Shown here: piece by piece, positions 42,846 to 50,819 of the stretch
Layout: every line of letters begins with the position of its first letter
Numbering within the stretch: position 1 is the stretch's first letter
The notes under the pieces: generated by a model
Database searches by the model: none
What the model was told of the DNA's origin: nothing
What the model saw: only the letters and a program-made list of their open reading frames with translations
Made by a program: the position numbers and the translations under genes
Assembly: GCF_008905045.1 (NCBI RefSeq)
Contig: NZ_VWMY01000052.1
Location: forward strand, 20,195-84,194
Source: Streptomyces albicerus
GTDB taxonomy: Bacteria; Actinomycetota; Actinomycetes; Streptomycetales; Streptomycetaceae
Direction: 5' to 3'
Length of the DNA: 64,000 nt

Positions 42846-43073
42846 TCAGGGCAGGGGAAAGGACGAGCGGGGAGGAGAGCGACAGCCAGCCGGCACGCGT
42901 CGGAGCAGCTCAGACGTGATCAGCGGAGGCCTGAGCGGTCTCGGGGAAGTGAGGCACGCCCCCGCGCCGCCCGGCACGGCACCTCGCCCCACTGCCGCAT
43001 CACCCAAGTACGTCCAGTACGAGGGCGATGCACAGCACGCCGATGCACCGCACCGGACGACGCGGGAACGCAC
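42846..43073 (-). CDS. possible cysteine-rich leader ORF of the sulfonate operon
   Basis: A 75-codon frame starts with GTG at 43073, has GGGGAAG 5-10 bases upstream and stops 19 bp before the hydrolase ATG. It opens VRSRVVRCGASACCASPSYW, with three Cys codons within seven. In another frame the same bases encode a 17-residue peptide (43000-43053) MRCIGVLCIALVLDVLG with two Cys codons. Short Cys-codon-rich leader ORFs are known to control sulfur operons in actinobacteria by translation-linked attenuation. Either frame could serve; neither is proven to be translated. Confidence 0.3.
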   Translation of the reverse strand: MRSRVVRCGASACCASPSYWTYLGDAAVGRGAVPGGAGACLTSPRPLRPPLITSELLRRVPAGCRSPPRSSFPLP

Positions 43074-43093
43074 CCCACTTCCCCGAGACCGCT
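42934..43093 (-). promoter_or_regulatory. structured leader with an 18-bp inverted repeat
   Basis: AGCGGTCTCGGGGAAGTG (42934-42951) and its exact reverse complement (43076-43093) enclose 124 bases that hold the candidate Cys-rich leader ORFs. In the operon transcript this could form a long stem enclosing the ORF. Inside are the direct repeat CGATGCAC (twice, about 43026 and 43041) and GTACGTCCAGTAC. It probably is a cis-regulatory element of the sulfonate operon. Confidence 0.55.
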
Positions 43094-43257
43094 AGCGGAA
43101 ACGCCGGTGAACGGCGGGGAATCAACGACAGCGCGCGCTGCACGCCACGCCGAAGTCGATGACTCGGCGCTGCGTCAGAAGGGCAGCGGAAGCGGTCGTG
43201 GGAACCATGCGTTCATCATGACCGGCCACGGCGGACGGCGTCCAACGACGATTCCGC

Positions 43258-43282
43258 ATCGAAACCGATCAGCAATCGCGAT
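43258..43282. promoter_or_regulatory. candidate LysR-type binding region
   Basis: ATCG-AAAC-CGAT (43258-43269) and the palindrome ATCGCGAT (43275-43282) lie 30-55 bp before the LysR start codon, the usual place for LysR autoregulatory boxes in a divergent region. Confidence 0.4.
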
Positions 43283-43311
43283 CGATGCCCGGGGCGGGCT
43301 ACGGTCGCCGT

Positions 43312-44169
43312 ATGTCCCAACCTGTCCTCGACATCGTGGCCCTGCGCAGCCTGACCGCGATAGCCGACTGCGGCGGTTTCCATCGCGCGGCCCACTCCCT
43401 CGCCCTCAGCCAGTCCGCGGTGAGCCAGCATGTGCGCAGGCTGGAGAAGACGCTGGGGCATCCGGTCGTCGAACGTGCGGGCCGGGGCACCCGGTTCACC
43501 CCGGCGGGCCGCCTGCTCGTGGAGCAGGCGCGCCGCATTCTCGCCGTCCACGACGAGGCCGTACGGGTCCTGCTGGACACCGAGGGCGACACCGTCACCA
43601 TCGGGTCCACCGAACACGCCGCCGACCAGTTCCTGCCCCGGCTGACCGCGGCCGTCCAAGAGGTGCGGCCGGGCTGCCGGGTGCGCTTTCGCATCGACCG
43701 CTCGGCACGCCTGGTCGAGGCCGTGGAGCGCGGCAGCGTCGATGTCGCGGTGTATGTGACGGAAGCGGCCGCCACCGAGGGCACTCCGGTCGGCGGCCTC
43801 CCGCTGACGTGGCACGCCACCCCCGGCTGGGCACCGCCGCCCGCGCCCGCACCGGTGCCGCTGGTCGCCATCGAGGACCCGTGCGCGATCCGCCGCCGGG
43901 CCATCGCGACCCTCGCCGCGCAGGGCGTCGCGGCCACGGTGGTCGGCGACGCCGGCTACCTCGCGGGGGTCCTCGACGTGGCGCGCACGGGCGTGGGCGT
44001 CGCTCTCCTCGCCGCGGTGGGGCCCGCCCCGGATGGGCTGACCCCGTACGACGGGCTGCCGTCGGTCACGCCGATTCCGATGAGCGCGCTGGCCCGGCCC
44101 GGCGCGGACCCGGCGACGGTCGCCGCGGCGTTCGAGGCCGTACGGGATCTGCTGCGCCCGGCGGGGTGA
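43312..44169 (+). CDS. LysR-family transcriptional regulator
   Basis: A 285-residue regulator. The N-terminal winged HTH reads LRSLTAIADCGGFHRAAHSL and LSQSAVSQHVRRLEKTLGHP. The effector domain starts near residue 88 (DTVTIGSTEHAADQFLP) and is shorter and Pro-rich around residue 185. It is divergent from the nine-gene sulfonate operon, with 485 bp between, so it is the best candidate regulator of that operon. The ATG at 43312 is the first codon of the conserved HTH. Its stop is 1 bp from the stop of the convergent MarR gene. Confidence 0.92.
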   Translation: MSQPVLDIVALRSLTAIADCGGFHRAAHSLALSQSAVSQHVRRLEKTLGHPVVERAGRGTRFTPAGRLLVEQARRILAVHDEAVRVLLDTEGDTVTIGSTEHAADQFLPRLTAAVQEVRPGCRVRFRIDRSARLVEAVERGSVDVAVYVTEAAATEGTPVGGLPLTWHATPGWAPPPAPAPVPLVAIEDPCAIRRRAIATLAAQGVAATVVGDAGYLAGVLDVARTGVGVALLAAVGPAPDGLTPYDGLPSVTPIPMSALARPGADPATVAAAFEAVRDLLRPAG

Positions 44170-44170
44170 C

Positions 44171-44572
44171 TCAGCCGTCGGTCAGCATGCGGGCCAGGAC
44201 CGCGCGCTGCAGAGGGCGTACCTCGGTGTGCAGGTCGCGGCCCTTCTCGGTGAGCGCCACCCAGACGCCGCGGCGGTCCTCCTGGCAGACGCTCCGCTCC
44301 ACCAGGCCCTCCTTCTCGAGGCGGCCGATGAGGCGGGACAGGGCGCTCTGGCTCAGATGGACCCGGTCGGCGATCTCCTGCACCCGGCACTGCTCGTCCG
44401 AGCTTGAGCCCGCGGGCGTGCTCGACGCGAGGATGTCGAGCACCTCGAAGTCGCTGGCGCCCAGACCGTGCGGGTGCAGCTCGCGGTCGATCGCACACAT
44501 GGTGCGCGCGTGCACCGACAGGATGTCCCGCCACTGGTCCTCGAGCCGGAGGGCGGTCTTCTCTGCTGCCAT
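44171..44572 (-). CDS. MarR-family transcriptional regulator
   Basis: A 133-residue winged-helix protein with SDFEVLDILASSTPAGSSSD, VQEIADRVHLSQSALSRLIG and RLEKEGLVERSVCQEDRRGV (recognition helix and wing) and LTEKGRDLHTEVRPLQ. The start at 44572 is chosen because an in-frame ATG 13 codons upstream lies inside the palindromic operator at 44610. Cysteines in the acidic loop SSSDEQCRVQ and in RSVCQED could make it redox-sensitive. The operator next to it implies autorepression. The other side of the operator holds a truncated VOC gene, so its original target may be lost. Confidence 0.9.
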   Translation of the reverse strand: MAAEKTALRLEDQWRDILSVHARTMCAIDRELHPHGLGASDFEVLDILASSTPAGSSSDEQCRVQEIADRVHLSQSALSRLIGRLEKEGLVERSVCQEDRRGVWVALTEKGRDLHTEVRPLQRAVLARMLTDG

Positions 44573-44609
44573 ATCCGCAAGGTAACAGAGAAAAGACCTT
44601 TTGTTTAGC

Positions 44610-44630
44610 ATGCAACTAGTGCAGTTGCAT
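44610..44630. promoter_or_regulatory. MarR-type operator
   Basis: ATGCAACT-N5-AGTTGCAT, a perfect palindrome of the TTGCA class bound by many MarR proteins, lies 37 bp upstream of the MarR start codon. Confidence 0.7.
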
Positions 44631-44647
44631 GTAGTTCGTCACGTTGG

Positions 44648-44890
44648 TCAGGCCGGCGCCTGGACGAGCCCGATGAGATTCCCGTCCGCGTCCTTCACGG
44701 ACGCGATGAGCTTGCCGCCGCCGACGTCCCTGATGTCCTGGAGCACCTCGGCGCCCGCGCCGACGAGACCGGCCAGGCTCGCCTTGATGTCGGCGACGCG
44801 CCAGTAGGGGACGGGGCCCGTCAGGGCTTTGGCGTGGCCGTTGGGGTCGAGGCCCACCTCGGGCCCGCCGGCCCGTACGAGTGATTCCAC
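44648..44890 (-). pseudogene. truncated VOC (glyoxalase-like) protein
   Basis: An 80-residue frame that holds only the C-terminal half of a VOC-fold protein: PVPYWRVADIKASLAGLVGA, EVLQDIRDVGGGKLIASVKD and PDGNL-like DADGNLIGLV. Intact proteins are about 120-130 residues and begin with a metal-binding first half that is missing here. The frame begins within a terminator hairpin, so a deletion joined the fragment to foreign sequence. It lies just past the MarR operator and may have been the regulated gene. Confidence 0.6.
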
Positions 44891-44915
44891 CGGCGGTTCT
44901 CGCCGGTGGAATCAC
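44881..44915. terminator. perfect 15-bp hairpin
   Basis: A 15-bp perfect stem (44881-44895 with 44901-44915) with a 5-base loop, between the VOC fragment and the downstream end of the GDT1-like gene. It can serve as terminator of the latter (minus strand). Confidence 0.75.
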
Positions 44916-44979
44916 GCTATGACCAGGTGGCGGGAGCCCGCTTCTTCAATCCTGACCAGCTGCCGCTGCGGGCGGACCG

Positions 44980-45561
44980 TCAGCCGGTGAAGATCTCCAC
45001 GACCGACCAGACGGCGAGCCCGAGCATGCACAGCCCGCCGATCCGCTGAACGGTCTTCAGCGGCACGCGCTTGGCGATGAAACGCCCGGCCAGCAGCGCG
45101 AGCGCGGAGACCGACATGAGAGCGGCCGCGGAACCGATGGCCACGGACGCGACCCCGTTGGTGGCCGCGAGATTGGCGGTCGTGATCTGGGTCAGATCAC
45201 CCCACTCGCTGATGAAGACCGCCATGAACGCGGTCGTGTAGACGGGCCAGAAGCCTGAGACGGTCCGGCCGCCGGAGTCCTCCTCGTCGTCCCCGCCGCC
45301 GCGCAGGAGCATGAAGGCGCCGAACGCGAAGAGCGCGGCCGAGACCGTCTTGACGGTCCAGTCGGGCAGCAGACCGATGAGGCTTCCGGCGCCGACGGCG
45401 ATCGCGACATGGACGGCGAACGCGGTGGACGTACCGAACCAGACGTACAGCGGCCGCATACGGGTGCCCATGGCCAGCGACGCGAACATCGTCTTGTCGG
45501 GAAGTTCGGCGAGGAAGATCAGCCCGAAGGCGGTGAGGATCGCCAGAGGGTCGAGGTGCAT
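44980..45561 (-). CDS. TMEM165/GDT1-family (UPF0016) manganese exporter
   Basis: A 193-residue membrane protein with six helices and two copies of the ExGD-like motif: LAELPDKTMFASLAMGTR in helix 1 and ISEWGDLTQITTANLAA in helix 4. This family exports Mn2+ (and Ca2+) across membranes. The soluble loop between the two halves is acidic (GGGDDEEDSGG). The start at 45561 gives the expected N-terminus MHLDPLAILTAFG. The upstream leader carries a yybP-ykoY-type manganese riboswitch, which supports a manganese efflux role. Confidence 0.93.
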   Translation of the reverse strand: MHLDPLAILTAFGLIFLAELPDKTMFASLAMGTRMRPLYVWFGTSTAFAVHVAIAVGAGSLIGLLPDWTVKTVSAALFAFGAFMLLRGGGDDEEDSGGRTVSGFWPVYTTAFMAVFISEWGDLTQITTANLAATNGVASVAIGSAAALMSVSALALLAGRFIAKRVPLKTVQRIGGLCMLGLAVWSVVEIFTG

Positions 45562-45683
45562 TCCGGGTGGCTTTCTGTAGGGGCCGGGCCCCCGGATCTT
45601 CGCGAAGCGCCCTCGGCTGGGGCGACGGGAGAACCGATCGGCCCGGCATGACGGGTGCACCGCAGGAGTTGCGGGCACATCAA

Positions 45684-45795
45684 TGCCTGGCCGAAGGTCT
45701 CGCCCACCCGTGTGATCACGCGGGCCCGGCCACCGGGAACCCGAAGGCTCCAGTGTGTCGACGACCGGTTCGCAGAGCTACTCCCCTTCGCAGTC
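45684..45795 (-). promoter_or_regulatory. yybP-ykoY manganese riboswitch
   Basis: In the leader of the GDT1-like gene the minus strand reads AAGGGGAGTAGC (45777-45788) and, about 75 bases later, GGTGGGCGAGACCTTCGGCC (45689-45708). These are the two conserved elements, the GGGGAGUAG loop and the GAGACC segment, that form the Mn2+ site of this class. The hairpin arms between them (CCGGTCGTCGAC, GGTTCCCGGTGGCC) fit the expected helices. Bound Mn2+ should turn on exporter expression. A TACACT -10 box lies just upstream (45800-45805). Confidence 0.85.
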
Positions 45796-45940
45796 ACTCA
45801 GTGTACAGGGCATCTGTACGGACCTCGCATGGGTGTGCGGGGGAGGGGTACGCGAAGGGAGCACCACGCGGAGCGGGTGGACGGCAGTCCCGCCGTAGTG
45901 TCCCGCTCCCGAGGCACGAGCCGCGAACGAAACGCACCCC

Positions 45941-46318
45941 ATGACCAGCCCTCCCGACGAAGAGACCACCGAAGACACGTCAGCCGTGATCCTGGGCGCC
46001 CTGGGCGTCCTGGCCCACGACGGCCGGGACAGAGACGCACGGACGCTGCTGGCCGACAGCCTGGTGCTGGTGCCGGCCGGTGACTCGGAGACACTGAAGC
46101 TCACCCTCCCGGTCACCGACCACACGGTGTTCGTCTTCACCTCGGAGGCACGCATGGCGCGGTTCCTGCCGGACGTCCAGTGCTACCACCTCGTCCCGCT
46201 GGGCATGCTTCCGGCCCACTGGCCCGAGGGCGGCCGCTCGCTCACCATCGACCCCGGTTCACCGGACACCCTGACGCTGTCGGCGGAGGGCGTGCGGGTG
46301 CTTCTCGGCCGGCCCTGA
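45941..46318 (+). CDS. SseB-domain protein, second copy
   Basis: A 125-residue SseB-domain protein related to the one at 32082: ARTLLADSLVLVPAG, TVFVFTSEARMARFLPDVQ, YHLVPLGMLPAHWPEG and SLTIDPGSPDTLTLSAEGVR. It has a similar acidic N-terminus. The ATG at 45941 has no strong ribosome-binding site. It converges with the LacI gene, 18 bp apart. Function unknown. Confidence 0.8.
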   Translation: MTSPPDEETTEDTSAVILGALGVLAHDGRDRDARTLLADSLVLVPAGDSETLKLTLPVTDHTVFVFTSEARMARFLPDVQCYHLVPLGMLPAHWPEGGRSLTIDPGSPDTLTLSAEGVRVLLGRP

Positions 46319-46336
46319 AAGCCTGCCGAGAAGGCC

Positions 46337-47362
46337 TCAGGTGGACTGACGCTTCACCAGCTCCGTCGGCAGGATCACCGCCGCCGGATCCTCCCCGCCG
46401 ATCTGCGCGAGCAGCACCCGCACCATCTCGGAGCTGATGCGGTCGTAGGGCTGGCGGATCGTGGTGAGCTCGGGGCTCGACGCGAGCGCCGCGGAGGAGT
46501 CGTCGAAACCGCCCACCGCGACGTCCTCGGGAATGCTCCGGCCCGCTCGGTGCAGCGCGCTCAACACGCCCTGCGCCATCAGGTCGGAGGCGACGAACAC
46601 GGCGTCCATGTCCGGGGCCCGCTCCAGCAGCAGCTCGGCGCCCGCCTCACCGCTGGCGCGGCTGTAGTCGCCGGAGACGACGAGCCGCTCGTCGAGCTCG
46701 ATGCCGGCCTCGGTGAGCACCTCCTGGTAGCCCGCGAGCCGTTCGACACCGCCCGGCGCGTCCAGCGCACCGGTCACCATGCCGATCCGGCGTCGGCCCA
46801 GCGACAGCAGATGGCGCACCATGTCCCGGGCGCCGTCCCGGTCGTCCGCGGCGACGTAACTCACCTTGGAGCCGACACCGATGGGCTTGCCGCACATGAC
46901 CAGCGGTACTCCCGCGTCCCGCAACTGCTCGGCGACCGGGTCGCCGGAGTGGCTGGAGACCAGCAGCACGCCGTCGACATGGCCCGCGGTGATGTACCGG
47001 GTGAGACGGCGTCGCTCATCCTGGGTGCCGGCCAGCATCAGCAGCAGCGGGATGTCGTGCGCCGCCAGTGCCTGCGTACAGCCGCGCAGCAGGACATTGA
47101 AGTTGGGGTCCTCGAAGAACCTCTCCTGCGGCTCGGTGAGCAGGAAGCCGATCGAGTCGGAGCGGCCGGTGATCAGGGAGCGGGCGTGCCGGTTCACGAC
47201 GTAACCCGTCCTGCGGATGGCGGCGTTGACCGCCTCCGCGGCGGCGGGGCTCACGTAGTGCCCGCCGTTGAGCACGCGCGACACGGTTCCCCGTGAGACA
47301 CCCGCCTCACGCGCGACATCGTGAATCGTCGGCGGTTTGCGCCGGCCCCCCGATTGGCTCAT
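46337..47362 (-). CDS. LacI-family transcriptional regulator of the galactan cluster
   Basis: A 341-residue regulator. The N-terminal HTH with hinge helix reads PTIHDVAREAGVSRGTVSRV and NGGHYVSPAAAEAVNAAIRR. The ligand-binding domain includes DSIGFLLTEPQERFFEDPNF and GGFDDSSAALASSPELTTIR, typical of sugar-sensing LacI proteins. The ATG at 47362 follows the permease stop by 2 bp, so it is the last gene of the sugar ABC operon. The palindrome at 50689 is its probable operator and controls both the ABC operon and the divergent beta-galactosidase. The effector is presumably a galacto-oligosaccharide. Confidence 0.93.
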   Translation of the reverse strand: MSQSGGRRKPPTIHDVAREAGVSRGTVSRVLNGGHYVSPAAAEAVNAAIRRTGYVVNRHARSLITGRSDSIGFLLTEPQERFFEDPNFNVLLRGCTQALAAHDIPLLLMLAGTQDERRRLTRYITAGHVDGVLLVSSHSGDPVAEQLRDAGVPLVMCGKPIGVGSKVSYVAADDRDGARDMVRHLLSLGRRRIGMVTGALDAPGGVERLAGYQEVLTEAGIELDERLVVSGDYSRASGEAGAELLLERAPDMDAVFVASDLMAQGVLSALHRAGRSIPEDVAVGGFDDSSAALASSPELTTIRQPYDRISSEMVRVLLAQIGGEDPAAVILPTELVKRQST

Positions 47363-47364
47363 GG

Positions 47365-48270
47365 TCACGACTTTACGGCTCCCGACAGCAGATCGAGGCT
47401 CCAGAACCGCTGGATGACCAGGAAGAGCGCGATGAGCGGAATGACCGCGAGCAGCGCGCCGGTGATCACCAGCGTGTAGAGGGCCGGAGTGTTGGATCCC
47501 TGCTCGAGCAGGGTGAACAGGCCGAGGGTGATCGGGAACTTCTCGTCGTCGCTGAGCATGATGTACGGCAGCAGGAAGTTGTTCCACACCGCCACGAACT
47601 GGAACAGGAAGACCGTCACCAGTCCGGGCACCATCATCGGCAGCGCGATCCGCGTGAAGATCCGCAGCTCGCTCGCCCCGTCCATCCGCCCCGCCTCGAC
47701 CACGTCCGCGGGCACGGCCGCGGCGGCGTAGATCCGCGCGAGATACACGCCGTAGGGGGACAGGATCAGCGGCAGCAGGACGGACGCGTACGAGTCCGTG
47801 AGGTCGGCCTCGGCCATGAGGAGATACTGCGGGATCGCGAGGATCACCGGCGGCATCAGCACGCCCGCCATCAGGATGTTGAAGATGGTTTCGCGGCCGC
47901 GGAAGCGGTAGATCGCGAGGGCGTAACCGCTGATCGCCGAGACGGCCGTCGACAGGAGGGCGCCCAGGCCCGCGTAGAGGGCGGAGTTGCCCATCCACTT
48001 CCAGTACACGCCGTCGCGATAGGCGTTCAGATCCTTGAGGTTCTCGCCGAAACCGGTGCCCGGCAGGAACGTGAACGTCGAGAACAGCTCGCGGCCCGAC
48101 TTGGTCGCGGCGATCACCACCCACGCCACGGGCAGCAGACAGTAGATCGCGCCGAGCAGCAGAGTCGCCGTCGGGACGAGGGCGATCCGGCGGCGCAGCG
48201 GCGGACCCTGGGCGGTGCCGGGCGTGGTGCCGGCGGCCGGGGCCGCCTTGCGGACGGCAAGAGAACTCAT
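47365..48270 (-). CDS. sugar ABC transporter permease (MalG type)
   Basis: A 301-residue membrane protein with six helices. The EAA loop reads VVEAGRMDGASELRIFTRIA, followed by LPMMVPGLVTVFLFQFV, as in carbohydrate-type (CUT1) inner-membrane subunits. The ATG overlaps the stop of the first permease gene by 4 bp. It forms the transmembrane pair with the product of 48267. No ATPase gene is in the cluster; in Streptomyces such systems share the MsiK ATPase encoded elsewhere. Confidence 0.94.
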   Translation of the reverse strand: MSSLAVRKAAPAAGTTPGTAQGPPLRRRIALVPTATLLLGAIYCLLPVAWVVIAATKSGRELFSTFTFLPGTGFGENLKDLNAYRDGVYWKWMGNSALYAGLGALLSTAVSAISGYALAIYRFRGRETIFNILMAGVLMPPVILAIPQYLLMAEADLTDSYASVLLPLILSPYGVYLARIYAAAAVPADVVEAGRMDGASELRIFTRIALPMMVPGLVTVFLFQFVAVWNNFLLPYIMLSDDEKFPITLGLFTLLEQGSNTPALYTLVITGALLAVIPLIALFLVIQRFWSLDLLSGAVKS

Positions 48271-49190
48271 CGTGCTTCCTCCTGCTTGTTACGGGAGTTC
48301 GCGGCCCGCAGGAAGCCGAAGGACATGAGCAGTGTGACGAGGGCGATGATCACCGCGGTCGCGGCAGCCGAGTAGATGTCACCTGTGCGGAAGGCGTCCT
48401 GGTACACCTTCATCAGTGGACTCCAGGTCGTGGAGACGGAGTTGGTGAGCGGCTTGAGGGTCGTCGGCTCGCTGAACACCTGCAGGGTCGCGATGATCGA
48501 GAAGAAGAAGGTGAGCACCAGCGAGGGCGCCACCATCGGGATCTTGATCCGCAGAGCGGTCTGCAGCGGGGTGGCGCCGTCGAGCTTCGCCGCCTCGTAC
48601 ACCTCGGTCGGGATGGCCCGCAGCGAGGTGTAGATGACGATCATGTTGAAGCCGGTGCCGCCCCACACCGCGATGTTGGACAGCGCGAGGTACAGCGGCC
48701 CGCCGTCCAGCAGGTCCGGCTGCGGCATGCCCAGCTTGTCGAGGATGAAGTAGAAGGGGCTGACGTCCGGCAGATACAGAAAGCCCCACAGCATCGCCGC
48801 GACGACGCCGGGAATGGCGTACGGCAGGAAGATCGCGAGCCGTGTGAACGGAGCGAGGCGGACCCGGTCGGTGTCGAGCATCAGCGCGAAGAGCAGCGCA
48901 AGCCCGAGCATCACCGGGATCACGATGGCGCCGTACCCGAGCACGCGCAGCGCTCCGTGGAGCAGCTCGGAGTCGGTGAGGGAGTCGGTGTAGTTCTCCA
49001 GGCCCGCCCAGACCTCCTTCCGGGCGCCCGCGCCCAGGCCCAGGCCCTTGACCTGGACCTTGTGCAGGCTGAGCCACAGCGCGTAGCCGATGGGCAGCGC
49101 GAAGAAGAGAGCGAAGAGAACGGCTGCGGGGAGGAGGAAGGCATACGGGGCCCCCTTGACCCCGTACGACTTCCGGCGTGCGCTTGTCAC
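48267..49190 (-). CDS. sugar ABC transporter permease (MalF type)
   Basis: A 307-residue membrane protein with six helices. The N-terminus is YAFLLPAAVLFALFFALPIG. The EAA loop reads EVYEAAKLDGATPLQTALRI, followed by KIPMVAPSLVLTFFFSIIAT. The GTG start overlaps the stop of the binding-protein gene (GTGA). A longer open frame on this strand is the binding-protein gene read in another frame and is not part of it. It works with the permease at 47365. Confidence 0.94.
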   Translation of the reverse strand: MTSARRKSYGVKGAPYAFLLPAAVLFALFFALPIGYALWLSLHKVQVKGLGLGAGARKEVWAGLENYTDSLTDSELLHGALRVLGYGAIVIPVMLGLALLFALMLDTDRVRLAPFTRLAIFLPYAIPGVVAAMLWGFLYLPDVSPFYFILDKLGMPQPDLLDGGPLYLALSNIAVWGGTGFNMIVIYTSLRAIPTEVYEAAKLDGATPLQTALRIKIPMVAPSLVLTFFFSIIATLQVFSEPTTLKPLTNSVSTTWSPLMKVYQDAFRTGDIYSAAATAVIIALVTLLMSFGFLRAANSRNKQEEAR

Positions 49191-50509
49191 TCCGCGACCT
49201 CGAAGCCCTGCTTCTTGAGGTCGGCGACCGTGTCGTCCTGCATCGTCTTCAGGGCGGCACCGAAGTCCGACTTGTTCTTGGCGGCCGAGCCGAAGGCGTC
49301 GTTGAAGGTGGTGTACGCGACGTTCACGTTCGGGCCCCACGCGGAGGGCGCGGTGGTCTTCGCGATCTCGGAGGCCTTGGTGTAGAAGTCCGGCTGGTTG
49401 GAGAAGAAGGCCGGCGGTTCGGTGAACGCGCCACTGGTCTGCGCGGTCGTGGTGGCGGGGTAGATGCCGCCTTCCTTCGCGAGCGCGGTCAGCGCCTCCG
49501 GGTCCGTGTTCAGCCAGGTCGCGAACTTCGCGGCGGCCGACTTGTTCTTGGAGTCCGTGGTGACGGCCGTGGAGGAACCGCCCCAGCTGCCGGTCACGTT
49601 CTCGCTGCCCGACCACTGGGGGAGCGGAGCCATGGCCCACTTGCCCTTGGTGTCGGGCGCGGCGGTCGTCAGGGTGCCGGGCGCCCACACCGCGCTGACC
49701 CAGGCGATCTGCTTGCCGGTGTTGAGCGCCTTGTTCCAGGCCGGCGTGTACATCGGCTGGTTGTCGACGGCGCCCTCCTTGACGAGACCGCCCCAGAAGT
49801 CGGCTACCTTCTGCGAGGCAGCGTCGTCGATGCCGACCTTCCACTGGTCGCCCTCGGTGGTCCACCACTTGGCGCCCGCTTGCTGCGCGAGACCGGCGAA
49901 GAGCCCGGAGTCGTTGGCCGAGAAGGTGGTGAGGTCCGTGTCCGGGGACTTCTTCTTCAGAGCGCGGGCGGTCTCCGCGAACTCGTCCCAGGTCTGCGGG
50001 ACTTCGAGGTCGTACTTCTTGAAGAGGTCCTCGCGGTAGTAGAACATCATCGGCCCGGAGTCCTGCGGGATCGCGTACACCGCGTCCGAGCCCAGCGTCG
50101 TCTGCTGCCAGACACCCTCGGCGAACTTGTCCTTCACGCCGTCCACCTCGCCGGCTATGTCGGCGAGCGCGTCATTGCTGACCAGCGTGGGCAGGGCCTG
50201 GTACTCGGCCTGGACCAGGTCCGGGGCCTTCTTGGCCTTGTGCGCGGTAAGGATCTTGGTGACCAGCGTGTCGCCGGACGCCTGCTTCTTGACCGTGACC
50301 GTGATCTGGTCCTTCTTGCCCTGCCCCTTGTTCCACAGGTCGGCGACCTTGTCCATGCCCGGCGTCCAGGACCAGTACGTCAGCGAGACCGGCCCCGAGT
50401 CGGCCTCGCTGTCGCTGTCGTCCGAGGAGCCGCAGGCGGCAAGAGCGGTGGCGCCGAGCGTGACGGCGACCGAGATGGTCACGAGGCGACGCAGCTTCGT
50501 GTGTGGCAT
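49187..50509 (-). CDS. sugar ABC transporter substrate-binding lipoprotein
   Basis: A 440-residue lipoprotein with a signal peptide and LAAC lipobox (C26). The mature protein is a CUT1-type solute receptor: VSLTYWSWTPGMDKVADLWN, PDLVQAEYQALPTLVSNDAL, YAIPQDSGPMMFYYREDLFK and WDEFAETARAL. In this cluster it most likely binds galacto-oligosaccharides or arabinogalactan fragments released by the GH53 enzyme. It is first in its operon, with a strong TTGACA-type promoter and a LacI-type operator directly upstream. Confidence 0.94.
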   Translation of the reverse strand: MPHTKLRRLVTISVAVTLGATALAACGSSDDSDSEADSGPVSLTYWSWTPGMDKVADLWNKGQGKKDQITVTVKKQASGDTLVTKILTAHKAKKAPDLVQAEYQALPTLVSNDALADIAGEVDGVKDKFAEGVWQQTTLGSDAVYAIPQDSGPMMFYYREDLFKKYDLEVPQTWDEFAETARALKKKSPDTDLTTFSANDSGLFAGLAQQAGAKWWTTEGDQWKVGIDDAASQKVADFWGGLVKEGAVDNQPMYTPAWNKALNTGKQIAWVSAVWAPGTLTTAAPDTKGKWAMAPLPQWSGSENVTGSWGGSSTAVTTDSKNKSAAAKFATWLNTDPEALTALAKEGGIYPATTTAQTSGAFTEPPAFFSNQPDFYTKASEIAKTTAPSAWGPNVNVAYTTFNDAFGSAAKNKSDFGAALKTMQDDTVADLKKQGFEVAE

Positions 50510-50688
50510 GGATCTATCTCCCTGACCGTGGTCTCCGCCTGCTGCGGAGGCCTGCCCCTGTTTTCTTGCGCGGCTCGCCTCCGGGGCCCTTCAGCCGATG
50601 TCGAGGGCACGACCGTGCTCGGCCCTTGGGCCGCCGCGCGCTCGCATCCTCGACACCGGCGCGCCCCCTCGGCTCGCCCGTGCTGCTT

Positions 50689-50754
50689 CTGTGAGCGTTC
50701 ACAGTAGAGAAACATCCAGGACACTTGTCAATGGTTGTTGCTGTGCGATTATGT
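50689..50754. promoter_or_regulatory. divergent promoters with LacI-type operator
   Basis: For the ABC operon (minus strand) there is a -35 TTGACA (50726-50731), a 17-bp spacer and a -10 TCTACT (50703-50708). The operator CTGTGAGCGTTCACAG (50689-50704), a palindrome with one mismatch, overlaps the -10 and start site. For the beta-galactosidase gene (plus strand) TTGTCA (50725-50730) and TTATGT (50749-50754) form a weaker promoter whose -35 overlaps that of the operon. Confidence 0.7.
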
Positions 50755-50819
50755 TGGCCTCGCGCCGTCGGCGATGTCTGTGCACGTTCCCAAATGATCG
50801 ATCGACCGGGAGAAAATCC

